Of a DNA stretch of 64,000 bases, positions 28,063 through 37,860 are shown one piece after another (position 1 is the stretch's first letter; each line of letters starts with the position of its first letter). The stretch covers positions 744,001-808,000 of the forward strand of contig NZ_BMID01000001.1 of NCBI RefSeq assembly GCF_014641655.1, read 5' to 3'. The position numbers and the translations under genes were made by a program. Under the pieces are notes generated by a model. It had not been told where the DNA came from and made no database searches. It saw nothing but the letters and a program-made list of their open reading frames with translations. This DNA is from Pseudoblastomonas marina. Its GTDB lineage: Bacteria > Pseudomonadota > Alphaproteobacteria > Sphingomonadales > Sphingomonadaceae.

Positions 28063-28424
28063 CCGGCGTGCTGTTCGACAGCGCGATCCTGGTCGACGCG
28101 CTGGTCGGCCTCCCCGATGCGCGGACCGAGCTTATCAAGCATCCGGAGCGCTGGATCACCCGGCTTGGCTGGACCGAAATCCTTGCCGGCGCGAAGGACG
28201 ATTCCGAGCGGGTCGAAGCCTTCATCGACAATTTCAAGGTCGTCGAGCTGGGCGAGGACGTCGCCCGCCGCGGTGCGTCCTTGCTGCAGCAGAACCCCCA
28301 GATGGCACTCGGCGACGCGATCGGGCTCGCCGCCGCGCAGGTCACCGGTCGGATCTACATCACGCGAAACACCCTCGCCTTCCCCCGGGCGATGCCGGGT
28401 GTGCGCATTCCCTACACGCTCTGA
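28059..28424 (+). CDS. vapC: VapC-type PIN-domain toxin
   Basis: A 121-residue PIN ribonuclease-like toxin, expected to cleave RNA when not bound by VapB. Metal-site residues are in place: Asp7 (VLFDSAILVDALVG), Glu40 (RLGWTEILAG), Asp86 (MALGDAIGLAAA) and the fourth-position Asn104 in ITRNTLAFP. The length is slightly short but normal for VapC. Start ATG 28059 is coupled to vapB; a longer upstream reading in the same frame lies inside vapB and is rejected. It precedes glmS by 14 bases. Confidence 0.87.
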   Translation: MTGVLFDSAILVDALVGLPDARTELIKHPERWITRLGWTEILAGAKDDSERVEAFIDNFKVVELGEDVARRGASLLQQNPQMALGDAIGLAAAQVTGRIYITRNTLAFPRAMPGVRIPYTL

Positions 28425-28438
28425 GAGAGGAATAATCC

Positions 28439-30262
28439 ATGTGCGGAATCATCGGTATCGTCGGCAATCGCGCGGTTGCGGATCGGCTCGTCGACGGGCT
28501 CAAGCGGATGGAATATCGCGGCTATGATAGCGCCGGGATCTGCACGCTCGACAATGGCGAGATGATCCGCCGCCGGGCCGAGGGCAAACTCTCCAACCTC
28601 GTCGCCGAACTGTCCGACAATCCTGCGCCTGGCGATATCGGGATCGCCCACACCCGCTGGGCCACCCACGGTGCGCCGACCGCCAACAACGCGCATCCGC
28701 ACGCCACCGAGCATGTCGCGCTGGTGCATAACGGCATCATCGAGAATTTCCGCAGCCTGCGCGAGGAACTGCGCGCCAAGGGGCGCACCTTCGAAAGCGA
28801 GACCGACAGCGAAGTCGTTGCGCACATGCTGTCCGAAGAGGTCGAGAACGGCGCCTCGCCCGAGGAGGCGGTCAAATCGGTCCTGCCGCGCCTGCGCGGT
28901 GCCTTCGCGATCGCAGTTGCGTTCAAGTCGCATCCCGACATGCTGATCGGCGCGCGGCTCGGCTCGCCGCTGGTGGTCGGATACGAGGACGGCGAGACCT
29001 ATCTCGGCTCGGACGCGCTGGCGCTAGCGCCGCTGACCCAGCAGATCGCCTATCTCGAGGAAGGCGACTGGGTGGTGATCGAGCGCGACGGTGCGACGAT
29101 CTACGACGCGGAGAACAACCCGGTCGAGCGCGAGGTCAAGCAGTCGGGCGCGTCGGCCGCGGCGATGGAGAAGGGCGAATATCGTCACTTCATGCTCAAG
29201 GAGATCTTCGAACAGCCGACCGTCGTCGCGCAGACGCTGGGATCCTACGTCCGCCAGGAAAACCGCTCGGTCGCGCTGCCGCAGCTCGATGTCGATCTCG
29301 GCGCGATCGAACGCGTCACGATCGTCGCCTGCGGCACGTCCTATTACGCCGGACTGGTCGCGAAATACTGGTTCGAACAGTTCGCCCGCCTGCCGGTCGA
29401 CATCGATGTCGCGAGCGAGTTCCGTTACCGCGAGCCGGTGCTCGAACCGGGCGGATTGGCGCTGTTCATATCGCAGAGCGGCGAGACCGCCGATACGCTC
29501 GCCGCATTGCGCCACTGCAAGGAAAACGGCCAGACGATCGGCGCGGTCGTCAACGTACCGACCAGCACCATGGCGCGCGAGGCCGACGTTTTGCTGCCGA
29601 CCCATGCGGGCCCCGAGATCGGCGTCGCCTCGACCAAGGCGTTCACCTGCCAGCTGGCAGTCCTCGCGGCGCTTGCGGCACATATGGCGGTCAAGCGCGG
29701 GCGCCTGTCCCGCGACCAGGAGCAGGAAATCGTCGACCACCTTCTCGAAACCCCGGCCTGCCTCAACGCTGCGCTCGATCGCGACGACGATATCGCTGCG
29801 ATGGCGCCGCTGATCGCGCCGGCGCGCGACGTTCTCTATCTCGGCCGCGGGCAGGACTATCCGCTGGCGATGGAAGGCGCGCTCAAGCTCAAGGAAATCA
29901 GCTACATCCACGCCGAGGGTTATGCTTCGGGCGAAATGAAGCACGGCCCGATCGCACTGATCGACGACAACGTGCCGGTGATCGTCATCGCGCCTTCTGG
30001 CCCGTTGTTCGAAAAAACGGTGTCGAACATGCAGGAAGTTTCCGCGCGCGGCGGCAAGATCGTGCTGATTTCCGATGCCGAAGGGATCGCCGAGGCGGGC
30101 GAGGGCTGCATGGCGACGATCCAGATGCCGCGCGTCCATCCGCTGATCGCACCGCTCGTCTATGCCGTGCCGGTGCAGCTGCTCGCCTACCACGTGGCCG
30201 TGGCGAAAGGTACCGACGTCGATCAGCCGCGAAATCTCGCAAAATCGGTCACTGTCGAATAG
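28439..30262 (+). CDS. glmS: Glutamine-fructose-6-phosphate transaminase (isomerizing)
   Basis: A 607-residue enzyme making glucosamine-6-phosphate from fructose-6-P and glutamine, the first step to UDP-GlcNAc. The N-terminal nucleophile Cys2 (MCGIIGIVGN) and TRWATHGAP mark the class II glutaminase domain. Two SIS sugar-isomerase domains follow (ACGTSYYAGLVAKYW, SQSGETADTLAAL, GRGQDYPLAMEGALKLKEISYIHAEG). The sequence ends in the conserved NLAKSVTVE. GAGAGGAA ribosome site upstream. No glmS ribozyme is present. Confidence 0.97.
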   Translation: MCGIIGIVGNRAVADRLVDGLKRMEYRGYDSAGICTLDNGEMIRRRAEGKLSNLVAELSDNPAPGDIGIAHTRWATHGAPTANNAHPHATEHVALVHNGIIENFRSLREELRAKGRTFESETDSEVVAHMLSEEVENGASPEEAVKSVLPRLRGAFAIAVAFKSHPDMLIGARLGSPLVVGYEDGETYLGSDALALAPLTQQIAYLEEGDWVVIERDGATIYDAENNPVEREVKQSGASAAAMEKGEYRHFMLKEIFEQPTVVAQTLGSYVRQENRSVALPQLDVDLGAIERVTIVACGTSYYAGLVAKYWFEQFARLPVDIDVASEFRYREPVLEPGGLALFISQSGETADTLAALRHCKENGQTIGAVVNVPTSTMAREADVLLPTHAGPEIGVASTKAFTCQLAVLAALAAHMAVKRGRLSRDQEQEIVDHLLETPACLNAALDRDDDIAAMAPLIAPARDVLYLGRGQDYPLAMEGALKLKEISYIHAEGYASGEMKHGPIALIDDNVPVIVIAPSGPLFEKTVSNMQEVSARGGKIVLISDAEGIAEAGEGCMATIQMPRVHPLIAPLVYAVPVQLLAYHVAVAKGTDVDQPRNLAKSVTVE

Positions 30263-30355
30263 AAATGGTTAATCGCCTGAAAATACGCCGGTTTTTTTCG
30301 ATTGTTTGAGAAGTCCTTTACGCTCCGCTAACGGTTTTTTGCTATCGCGCAGCCT

Positions 30356-32719
30356 GTGAAGGATCGGGAACACAACTCGGCGAAGCTGCCGCAGAGCCTC
30401 TCCTCGCTGGCAGTGCTTGGGCTCAAGCAACCGGCCGGTGAGGGGTGGGAGTGGCTGCGCGGGCTGCAATATGCCTGCCTGCCCCGGATCGCCCTCGCCC
30501 GTGTCCTGTTCCATGCCCTGGCCGCCGCCGCGACCGTTTCGGTGTTCTGGAATATCGGCAACCGCTACGCGATCATGGCTTGGCTCGCGGTGCTGGGTGC
30601 CGCGGTGTTCTTCAACTGGCGCAAGGACATCGGCATGCGCGATGCCGACAAGCGCCGCGTCAACAAGCAGGAAATCGAGAATCACGCACGCGGCGCGCTT
30701 GCGACCGCAGCCGCCTGGGTGGTGCCGGTTGCCGCCTTCGGACCGTTCGCCGGGGTCGAGGCGCAACTCGAGCTGTGGGCGATCATCGTCCTGCTGCTGA
30801 CTGCCAATGCGATCACGCTTGCGGCGGTTCCGCTCGGGACGGTGCTGTTCGGCCTGCTCGTCGGCACCGTGGCGGCCGCCGGTTTCGGTTACAACGGAAT
30901 GTGGGAGATGGTCGTGCTGACTGTCGTCTATGTCCCGCTCGTGACCATCGGGACGATCGGCTCTGCGCGCAGCTTCCTGGCGGCGCGGATCGCCGAGGCC
31001 GGCGTTGCCGAAAAGAGCGAAGTCGTCTCGATGCTGCTGCGCGAATTCGAGGAAGGCGAGGGCGACTGGCTGTGGGAAATCGACACCGCCCGCCGGGTGC
31101 GTTCGGTTTCGCCGCGCTTCGCCTATGCGATGGGCCGCGAATCGAAGGACATCGACGGCCTGCCGCTGGTCCAACTCATCGCTGGCTCGAACTGGGAAAG
31201 CGGCCAGTTCCACAGTTCGCTCCACGATCTCGCCGAGCGCCTCAAGCGCCGCAACAGCTTTTCCGACCTGCTGGTCAAGGTCACGATCGACGGTGAAGAT
31301 CGCTGGTGGGAATTGTCGGGCACTCCCAAGCTCGACGAGAACGGCAATTTCGACGGGTTCCGCGGGGTCGGCTCGGACGTGACCGAGCAGCGCGAGTCCA
31401 GCGAGAAAATCGCCTATATGGCGCGCTACGATACGCTCACCGGACTGCCCAACCGTATGTGCCTCACCGAGGCCCTGGGCGGGGCCCTCCGTTTCGCGGC
31501 GCAATGGCGCACGCGCTGCGCGTTCCTGATGATCGATCTCGACCGCTTCAAGGCGGTCAACGATACGCTCGGCCACCTGGTCGGCGACAAGCTGCTCGCA
31601 ATGGTCTCCGAACGGCTGCAGGAACTGATGAGCGAGAACGAGACCTGCGGACGACTCGGCGGGGACGAATTCGCGATCGTCATCCGCGACGCTTCCGACC
31701 TTAGCCACGTGAACCGGATCGCCCAGACCGTGATCACGCGGCTTTCGCAGCCCTACGAGGTTGACGATCACACGCTGTTCGTCGGCGCGAGCGTGGGGTC
31801 GGCGATCGGCCCCCGCGACGGCAAGACGGTCGAGACGCTGATGCGCAACGCCGACCTCGCGCTGTACCGTTCGAAGGACGAGGGCGGCGGCAAGCACTAT
31901 ACGTTCGAGCCTTCGCTGCACGCATCGGCCGAGGAACGCCGCCAGCTCGAATTCGCGCTACGGAGCGCGCTTGAACGCGAGGAACTGACGCTCAACTTCC
32001 AGCCCGTCGTCGACGCCAACAAGGAAAACGTGCTCAGCTTCGAAGCGCTGGTGCGCTGGAACAGCGCCGAACACGGCTTCGTGAGCCCGGGCAAGTTCAT
32101 CCCGCTGGCCGAGGATACTCGCCTGATCGTTCCGATCGGCGAATGGGTGCTGCAGGAAGCGTGCATCCAGGCGATGACCTGGCCCGACGACATTCGCGTC
32201 GCGGTCAACGTCTCGGGCGAACAGCTGCTCGATCCCAATTTCTCGGCTTCGGTCGTCAATGCGCTGGCGGTCAGCGGGCTGGCCCCGAACCGGCTCGAGA
32301 TTGAAGTCACAGAAAGCATCTTCGTGCGCGACGACAGCGCCGCGCGCACCACGCTCGAGCAGTGCATGGCGCTCGGCTGCGGGGTCGCGCTCGACGATTT
32401 CGGGACCGGCTATTCCTCGCTCGGCTACCTGCGCAAGATGCGCTTTTCCACGATCAAGGTCGATCGCAGCTTCGTTCAGGGCGCTGCGGTCGACAATCCG
32501 GAAAGTCTCGCGATCATTCGTGCGGTGGTCGCGATGGCCGACAGCCTCGACATGACCACCACCGCAGAGGGCGTCGAGACCGAAGAAGAGCTCGCCATGG
32601 TGCGCAAGCTCGGCTGCACCAAGATCCAGGGCTTCTACTACGGCCGTCCGATGCCCGCCGCCGATGCCCGTGCGCTGTTCTCGAACGATCGTACCCCGGC
32701 CCAGGGCGCGGCGGCCTGA
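30356..32719 (+). CDS. Membrane-bound PAS-GGDEF-EAL protein (c-di-GMP turnover)
   Basis: A 787-residue protein starting at GTG 30356. The first ~210 residues hold five or six transmembrane helices. A PAS-like domain follows (residues about 225-340: GDWLWEIDTARRVRSVSPRFAYAMG). The GGDEF domain has an intact GRLGGDEFAIVI active site. The EAL domain has all metal/catalytic motifs: SFEALVRW, NVSGEQL, EVTES, DDFGTGYSSL, KVDRSFV, TAEGVETEEE and QGFYYGRPM. No RxxD I-site precedes GGDEF (SENE there), so product inhibition is not expected. Its net activity cannot be read from the sequence. Confidence 0.93.
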   Translation: MKDREHNSAKLPQSLSSLAVLGLKQPAGEGWEWLRGLQYACLPRIALARVLFHALAAAATVSVFWNIGNRYAIMAWLAVLGAAVFFNWRKDIGMRDADKRRVNKQEIENHARGALATAAAWVVPVAAFGPFAGVEAQLELWAIIVLLLTANAITLAAVPLGTVLFGLLVGTVAAAGFGYNGMWEMVVLTVVYVPLVTIGTIGSARSFLAARIAEAGVAEKSEVVSMLLREFEEGEGDWLWEIDTARRVRSVSPRFAYAMGRESKDIDGLPLVQLIAGSNWESGQFHSSLHDLAERLKRRNSFSDLLVKVTIDGEDRWWELSGTPKLDENGNFDGFRGVGSDVTEQRESSEKIAYMARYDTLTGLPNRMCLTEALGGALRFAAQWRTRCAFLMIDLDRFKAVNDTLGHLVGDKLLAMVSERLQELMSENETCGRLGGDEFAIVIRDASDLSHVNRIAQTVITRLSQPYEVDDHTLFVGASVGSAIGPRDGKTVETLMRNADLALYRSKDEGGGKHYTFEPSLHASAEERRQLEFALRSALEREELTLNFQPVVDANKENVLSFEALVRWNSAEHGFVSPGKFIPLAEDTRLIVPIGEWVLQEACIQAMTWPDDIRVAVNVSGEQLLDPNFSASVVNALAVSGLAPNRLEIEVTESIFVRDDSAARTTLEQCMALGCGVALDDFGTGYSSLGYLRKMRFSTIKVDRSFVQGAAVDNPESLAIIRAVVAMADSLDMTTTAEGVETEEELAMVRKLGCTKIQGFYYGRPMPAADARALFSNDRTPAQGAAA

Positions 32720-32993
32720 CTTTCTTACCGCACGCCCATCCGGGCGAACGTCACCGCGGCGAATCTCTCCGTTTCGCTACAAGGCCGCTGCGGGCGGGCA
32801 GTCGCCCTTGCCTTGGCCTGATTGGACTGCGGACGACCCTCTCGGTCGTGTCCGCCTGACGCTCGATCACGAAATCGGTGCTGGACTGGAGCGCAGCAGC
32901 CCACTGACCTGCAACTGCACGCCGCCGCTCATGCCGCGAAGCCAATCGACCCGGATGGGCCGCATCCGGCGTTCTATTGACTGGGAAAAAGAC
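32720..32993. other. 274-base gap between the GGDEF-EAL gene and purQ
   Basis: The longest stretch without a gene. Both flanking genes converge here. The only structure seen is a 7-bp perfect stem CCGGATG/CATCCGG (32951-32957 with 32963-32969), about 25 bases after the purQ stop and without a U tract. It may be an mRNA 3' end structure. Short open frames exist but have no ribosome site or family resemblance. Confidence 0.5.
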
Positions 32994-33671
32994 TCAAGCG
33001 TCTACGAGTGACCGCACAGCGCTCTCAAACAAGGCTCGACCGTCGGTCCCGCCGTGGGCAGGGTCGATGGCGCGTTCGGGGTGAGGCATCATGCCAAGCA
33101 CGTTGCCTGCCGCGTTGAGCACGCCGGCGATGTCGCGCGCCGAGCCGTTGCAGTTCTCCAGATAACGGAACGCGACTCGGCCTTCGCCCTCGAGCCGGTC
33201 GAGCGTCTCGTCGTCGGCGAAGTAGTTGCCGTCGTGGTGCGCGACCGGAATCACGATCTCCTGTCCCGCCTCGTAACCCGAAGTGAACAGCGATTGCGCG
33301 TTTTCGACGCGGAGCGTCGCGTCGCGGCAGACGAAGGTGATCTGCGCATTGCGCATCAGCGCGCCGGGCAGCAGCCCGGCTTCGGCGAGCACCTGGAAGC
33401 CGTTGCACACGCCGAGCACCGGTACGCCGCGTTCGGCGGCGCGCTTGACGCTGCGCATGATCGGGCTGTTGGCGGCCATCGAGCCGGACCGCAGGTAGTC
33501 GCCATAGGAGAACCCGCCGGGGAGTGCGACGAAGTCGAGACCTTCGGGCAGTTCGGCATCACCATGCCAGACCCGCTTCGGCGCGGTGCCCGATACCTGC
33601 TCGAGCGCGACCGCCATGTCGCGATCGCAGTTCGACCCGGGGAAGGTGACGACGGCTGAACGGAACGCCAT
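32994..33671 (-). CDS. purQ: Phosphoribosylformylglycinamidine synthase subunit PurQ
   Basis: A 225-residue class I glutamine amidotransferase that supplies ammonia for the FGAR-to-FGAM step. The nucleophile Cys lies in [15 protein letters not shown], with the catalytic His and Glu in [22 protein letters not shown] at the start is diagnostic. ATG 33671 overlaps the purS stop (TGATG), so synthesis is coupled. The longer frame upstream lies inside purS and is rejected. Confidence 0.96.
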   Translation of the reverse strand: MAFRSAVVTFPGSNCDRDMAVALEQVSGTAPKRVWHGDAELPEGLDFVALPGGFSYGDYLRSGSMAANSPIMRSVKRAAERGVPVLGVCNGFQVLAEAGLLPGALMRNAQITFVCRDATLRVENAQSLFTSGYEAGQEIVIPVAHHDGNYFADDETLDRLEGEGRVAFRYLENCNGSARDIAGVLNAAGNVLGMMPHPERAIDPAHGGTDGRALFESAVRSLVDA

Positions 33672-33904
33672 CAGTCGACCTTCTCGATCCGGTAATCTTC
33701 GATCACTGTGTTGGCGAGCAGCTGCGCGCACATCTTGTCGAGTGCTTCGTCGCTGGTGTCGTCGGCGACGTCCATTTCGACCATCCGCCCGATCCGCACA
33801 TCGTCGACACCGTCGAAACCGAGCCCTTCGAGGGCATGATGGACGGCGCGACCCTGGGGGTCGAGCACGCCGGGCTTGAGGCGGACGAAGATGCGGACTT
33901 TCAT
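33671..33904 (-). CDS. purS: Phosphoribosylformylglycinamidine synthase subunit PurS
   Basis: A 77-residue small subunit that bridges PurQ and PurL in the three-part FGAM synthase. The [21 protein letters not shown] start and [11 protein letters not shown] centre are typical. Length is normal. PurL is not in the window. Confidence 0.93.
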   Translation of the reverse strand: MKVRIFVRLKPGVLDPQGRAVHHALEGLGFDGVDDVRIGRMVEMDVADDTSDEALDKMCAQLLANTVIEDYRIEKVD

Positions 33905-34003
33905 TGGCGGGGCTCCATCGACTGCTTGCCGCGCCCTGTAGCAGAGCGGCTGCTCAGCGCAATCGGCCCCGGACTCCTGTCCACGCGGCTTTGCACGTCT
34001 CGC

Positions 34004-36877
34004 TCAGTCCGCCGCAGGCTTGGGAACGACCTCGACCTGCACCGCGCGCGCCGGATCGAGATATTCGATCGCCAGCGCCTGGAGCTCCTCGCCAGTGATC
34101 GCGAGGGCGACCTCCTTGCCCTGGAGGAACCGCTCACGGTCGCGCGGATTGCGCTGCGCATCGGCGACCAGGCTCATCCAGCTGCCATTGGTCTTGAGCG
34201 CATTGTCGTAGTTCTCGAGCAGCGGCTGGCGCGCGCGCTGGAGCAGGTCTTCATCGACCGGCGCGGCGCGCAGGCCCTCGATCGCGGCGATGATCGCCTG
34301 GCGGCCCGCCTCGAGCTGCGCTAGCTCGAGCGAGGCGCCCGCGAGGAAAGTCCCGTAATCGGGATAGATGCGCGAGGTGCTGCTCCCGGCGAAGGGCGAA
34401 TAGGCTTGCCCGAGCTCCTCGCGCAGCGTGTCGGTTAGCACGATGTCGACCACCCGCGCGAGCAACGACAGACGCATGTCGCGCTCGAAGTCGCTGTCGT
34501 CGGCGGTCGGCCAGATGAACCGCAACTGCGCCTGGTCGGCCTCGCCGTCGTGCTCGATCACGACCGGCCCGCGGGTCGCGGTGAAACTACGCTCGCGATT
34601 GCCGAAATCCTCGCGGAATTCCGCTTCGCGCTGCGGCAGTGCGCCGAATGTCGCGGCGACCGCATCGATCACAGCCGGCGCGTCGAAATCGCCGACCACG
34701 CCGATCTCGATCGCGCCGTTCTCGAGGCGATCGCCGATCGCCGCTTCCAGCTGCTCGAAATCGAGTGCCATCAACGCCTCCTTTTCGGGCGCGGTAAAGC
34801 GCGGATCGCCGTCGGAAAGGATGCGGCCGATCTCGGTGCCGTAGGCGGCGCTGGGCGTGGCGTAACGCCGCGCGAAGACATCGTCGAGGCCGGCGCGGAA
34901 CCGCACGACCGGATCGTTGCGGAGGCCCGGATCGACGAGGTATGCGGCCAGCAGCTGGAGCTGCAGTTCGAGGTCGCGCGGCTTGGTGCCGACATAGGAC
35001 ACGAAGGTATCCGAGGTCAGGCCGAAGGCGTTGCCCACGCTCCTTCCCGCGAGCGCGGTCTGCAATTCGTCGAGGGTGAGCGCGCCGAGGCCACCCTGCG
35101 TCATCAGTCCGACCAGCTGGGTCTTGAGCGGATCCTCCTTGGTGTCGAGCAGCGATCCACCGTCGATGTTGACCTGGACGAGGATCTGGTCGTCGACGAT
35201 ATCGGTCTGCTTGAGGTTGAGCATCACGCCGTTGCCGAAGCGCAGCGTGCGGATATCGAGCTCCTCGGTCAGCGTGTCGGAGACGACGGCGCCGGGCGTG
35301 CCGAAATCGGTATAGGGCCAGACGAGAACGGCTTCCTCCTCGAGCGGTTCGGGCGCGCGGGCGATCGCCGCGTCCCAGGCGGCCCGCAGCGCGGCCTCAC
35401 CGCCTTCGGGCGCGCTCTTGCCGACGAAGCGGATCAGCGGATCGTCGAGCGCCACCGCATCGCGCTTGAGCGCGGCGAGCACCGTCTCGGGCGTGATTTC
35501 GTCGGCGAAACTGTTGAAGCGCGCGAGACCGTCGGCCGGTTCGGAGGGCACGATCTCGCTCTGCACCAGCGCGACCGCCGCACCGTTCAGCGCCGCATTG
35601 CTGCGGGTGTCCTGATTGGCGGTAGCGGTTTCGAGCCCGTTGCGGCGATTGGCGACCTGTTCGGCGACTTCGGCCTCGGTAAAGCCGAACGCCATCGCGC
35701 GGGTGTATTCGCCCACAACCGCATCGACGCCGCGCTGCCACTCTCCGTCGACGGTCTGGACCACCAGCGAAGTGGTGCGGCCCGCATCGAACACGTCCGA
35801 GGTCGAGAAAGCGGCACCGCGGAACGGCGGGTCCTCCGACCGCGCGATCCGCGCGATCCGGCGCGCGATGATGCCGTAGGCGATGCTGCGCAGGGTGTTT
35901 TCCTTGCGCCGGACGATCGTGTCGGGCTCGTCGACATAGGCGCCGTGGCGCGAGAAATCGACGATCTCGGGGAGCGAGGGATCGAGGTAGATGTCGGTCA
36001 GCCCGGCGCGCGCGGGATCGACCGGGCCGAAATCGGCCTGGTCGACCGCGCCTTCGCGCTGCCAGTCGGAAAACTCTGCCCGGATTTTCGCTTCGACCAT
36101 CGCCGGGTCGAAATCGCCGACCACGATCAGCGTGGTGGCGGCGGGCACGTATTCGCGCATCCAGAAGGCGCGCAGCCTCTCGGATGTCGCATTTTCGAGG
36201 TCTTCGACCGTGCCGGCGATTTCGTTCCGGCTGAGGCGCGAGCCGGGATACGCGAATTCCAGCCCGTCGCGGCCGTTGCGATAGGCGAAATTGTTGCGAT
36301 CGCGCTTTTCGGCCAGCATCACGCCGCGCTCGCGATCGACCGCCTCGGGCGCGAAGGTGAGTTCGCCGGCGGTCTCGCGCATCAGCATCAGCGCGGTATC
36401 TAACAGGTCTTCGCTATTGTTCGGCAGGTCGAGCTTGTAACGAGTGTGGTCGTAACCGGTCTGCGCATTGGTATCGGCGCCGAAGGCCAGCCCCTTGCGT
36501 TCGAGCAGCTTGACCATCTCGCCCTCGGGCACGTTGGTCGAACCGTTGAAGGCCATGTGCTCGAGGTAGTGCGCATAGCCGCTTTCGCCCTCGCGCTCGT
36601 CGATCGCGCCGGCTTCGATATGCATCCGCACGAGGCCCTGGCCGGCGGGCGTGTCGTTCTGGCGGATGATGTAGCGCATGCCGTTGTCGAGCCGCCCGAA
36701 AACGAAGCCCGGATCGACAGGGATATCGCTCTCCTCGAATGCCCAGTCGGAATCGCCATCCTCGGCGGGGGCAGTGACCGAGGCGACGGCCGCCGCATCC
36801 TGCGACTGGGCGGTTGCGACGGTGGCAAGGGAGACGAGCGCGGGAAGCGCGACGGACGCAAACAGGTGTTTCAGCAT
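34004..36877 (-). CDS. Secreted M16-family zinc metallopeptidase (insulinase/pitrilysin type)
   Basis: A 957-residue protein with a signal peptide (residues 1-24, ending TAQS). The N-terminal M16 unit has the inverted zinc motif HYLEH (GYAHYLEHMAFNGSTN) and, about 75 residues later, the third ligand Glu in ERGVMLAEKRDR. Three further M16-type units complete the clam-shell, the C-terminal ones inactive. It acts in the periplasm or outer membrane on peptides; the substrate is unknown. It sits between purC and purS-purQ on the same strand, which is odd because these purine genes are usually adjacent. Confidence 0.92.
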   Translation of the reverse strand: MLKHLFASVALPALVSLATVATAQSQDAAAVASVTAPAEDGDSDWAFEESDIPVDPGFVFGRLDNGMRYIIRQNDTPAGQGLVRMHIEAGAIDEREGESGYAHYLEHMAFNGSTNVPEGEMVKLLERKGLAFGADTNAQTGYDHTRYKLDLPNNSEDLLDTALMLMRETAGELTFAPEAVDRERGVMLAEKRDRNNFAYRNGRDGLEFAYPGSRLSRNEIAGTVEDLENATSERLRAFWMREYVPAATTLIVVGDFDPAMVEAKIRAEFSDWQREGAVDQADFGPVDPARAGLTDIYLDPSLPEIVDFSRHGAYVDEPDTIVRRKENTLRSIAYGIIARRIARIARSEDPPFRGAAFSTSDVFDAGRTTSLVVQTVDGEWQRGVDAVVGEYTRAMAFGFTEAEVAEQVANRRNGLETATANQDTRSNAALNGAAVALVQSEIVPSEPADGLARFNSFADEITPETVLAALKRDAVALDDPLIRFVGKSAPEGGEAALRAAWDAAIARAPEPLEEEAVLVWPYTDFGTPGAVVSDTLTEELDIRTLRFGNGVMLNLKQTDIVDDQILVQVNIDGGSLLDTKEDPLKTQLVGLMTQGGLGALTLDELQTALAGRSVGNAFGLTSDTFVSYVGTKPRDLELQLQLLAAYLVDPGLRNDPVVRFRAGLDDVFARRYATPSAAYGTEIGRILSDGDPRFTAPEKEALMALDFEQLEAAIGDRLENGAIEIGVVGDFDAPAVIDAVAATFGALPQREAEFREDFGNRERSFTATRGPVVIEHDGEADQAQLRFIWPTADDSDFERDMRLSLLARVVDIVLTDTLREELGQAYSPFAGSSTSRIYPDYGTFLAGASLELAQLEAGRQAIIAAIEGLRAAPVDEDLLQRARQPLLENYDNALKTNGSWMSLVADAQRNPRDRERFLQGKEVALAITGEELQALAIEYLDPARAVQVEVVPKPAAD

Positions 36878-36950
36878 GGTGGTACCATGCCGGAAAGCGC
36901 CGTCGGTTCAACCCGCTATGCGATGAACGGCGGCATGGGCCGCCGAACGG

Positions 36951-37745
36951 CTACTTCTTGGTCGGGCGCAGGCGCGAGCGGGCGTGGCTCATGTCGAGCA
37001 CCTCGCCCGGGCCGCCATCCTCGTTCTGCAGCAGACCGAGACGGCGGGCGACCTCCTGGTAGGCCTCGCTCTCGCCGCCGAGATCGCGGCGGAAGCGATC
37101 CTTGTCGAGCTTCTCGCCCGATTCCATGTCCCACAACCGGCATCCGTCGGGGCTGATCTCGTCGGCGAGGATGATGCGGCTGAAATCGCCGTCCCACAGC
37201 CGCCCGAATTCGAGCTTGAAATCGACCAGGCGGATATCGATCGCGGCGAACATCCCGCACATGAAGTCGTTGATGCGGATCGCCATTGCGGCGATGTCCT
37301 GCATTTCCTCGTGGCCCGCCCAGTTGAAGCAGGCGATGTGCTCCTCGGCGATCAGCGGATCGCCCAGCGCGTCGTCCTTGTAGTAATATTCGATCAGCGT
37401 GTGCGGCAGCGGCTGGCCTTCCTCGATGCCCAGGCGCTTGCAGATCGAGCCCGCCGCGACATTGCGCACCACGACTTCGATCGGCACGATCTCGACCTGG
37501 CGGACGAGCTGTTCGCGCATATTGAGGCGGCGGATGAAGTGGGTCGGCACGCCGATATGCGACAGCCGTGTGAAGATGTGCTCGCTGATGCGATTGTTGA
37601 TCACGCCCTTGCCGTTGATCGTACCCTTCTTCTCGGCGTTGAAGGCGGTCGCATCGTCCTTGAAATACTGGATGATCGTGCCCGGTTCGGGGCCTTCATA
37701 CAGGATCTTGGCCTTGCCTTCGTAGATCTGGCGGCGACGCGACAT
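36951..37745 (-). CDS. purC: Phosphoribosylaminoimidazole-succinocarboxamide synthase
   Basis: A 264-residue SAICAR synthetase ligating aspartate to CAIR. Motifs are [54 protein letters not shown] and [27 protein letters not shown] (split). ATG 37745 is chosen because GAGG lies about 9 bases upstream; an ATG six codons earlier lacks one. It is followed downstream by the M16 gene and then purS-purQ. Confidence 0.95.
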   Translation of the reverse strand: MSRRRQIYEGKAKILYEGPEPGTIIQYFKDDATAFNAEKKGTINGKGVINNRISEHIFTRLSHIGVPTHFIRRLNMREQLVRQVEIVPIEVVVRNVAAGSICKRLGIEEGQPLPHTLIEYYYKDDALGDPLIAEEHIACFNWAGHEEMQDIAAMAIRINDFMCGMFAAIDIRLVDFKLEFGRLWDGDFSRIILADEISPDGCRLWDMESGEKLDKDRFRRDLGGESEAYQEVARRLGLLQNEDGGPGEVLDMSHARSRLRPTKK

Positions 37746-37776
37746 GCAGGTGGTCCTCGGCATTCGTGAAACACGA

Positions 37777-37810
37777 CGCCCCGGCGCGCTGGTCTAGCGG
37801 GGCCGGGGCG
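37777..37810 (-). terminator. Probable terminator of the hmgA-fahA transcript
   Basis: 9-bp perfect stem CGCCCCGGC/GCCGGGGCG with a 16-base loop, about 50 bases past the fahA stop. The U-rich tail is weak (GTCGTGTTTC), so it may be only a stabilising hairpin. It separates fahA from purC on the same strand. Confidence 0.5.
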
Positions 37811-37860
37811 AAGACGGTCCTATACGCGCAAGGGTACGCGAAGGCAATTGAAGGAGGCGC

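Noticed and set aside
30320-30345. TTTAC-N6-CTAAC resembling a CtrA box before the GGDEF-EAL gene
   Set aside because: It matches TTAA-N7-TTAA at too few positions to be believed.
30240-30345. Two T-runs after glmS as an intrinsic terminator
   Set aside because: No complementary stem of useful length precedes either T-run.
30269-31921. Minus-strand open frame of 550 codons across the GGDEF-EAL gene
   Set aside because: Antisense shadow; repetitive R/D/A composition and no domain.
32720-32993. Short open frames in the gap between the GGDEF-EAL gene and purQ
   Set aside because: No ribosome site, no family similarity and lower coding-like bias; more likely untranslated sequence.
34550-36403. 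Plus-strand open frame of 617 codons across the M16 peptidase gene
   Set aside because: Antisense shadow of a protein with an intact zinc motif and signal peptide.
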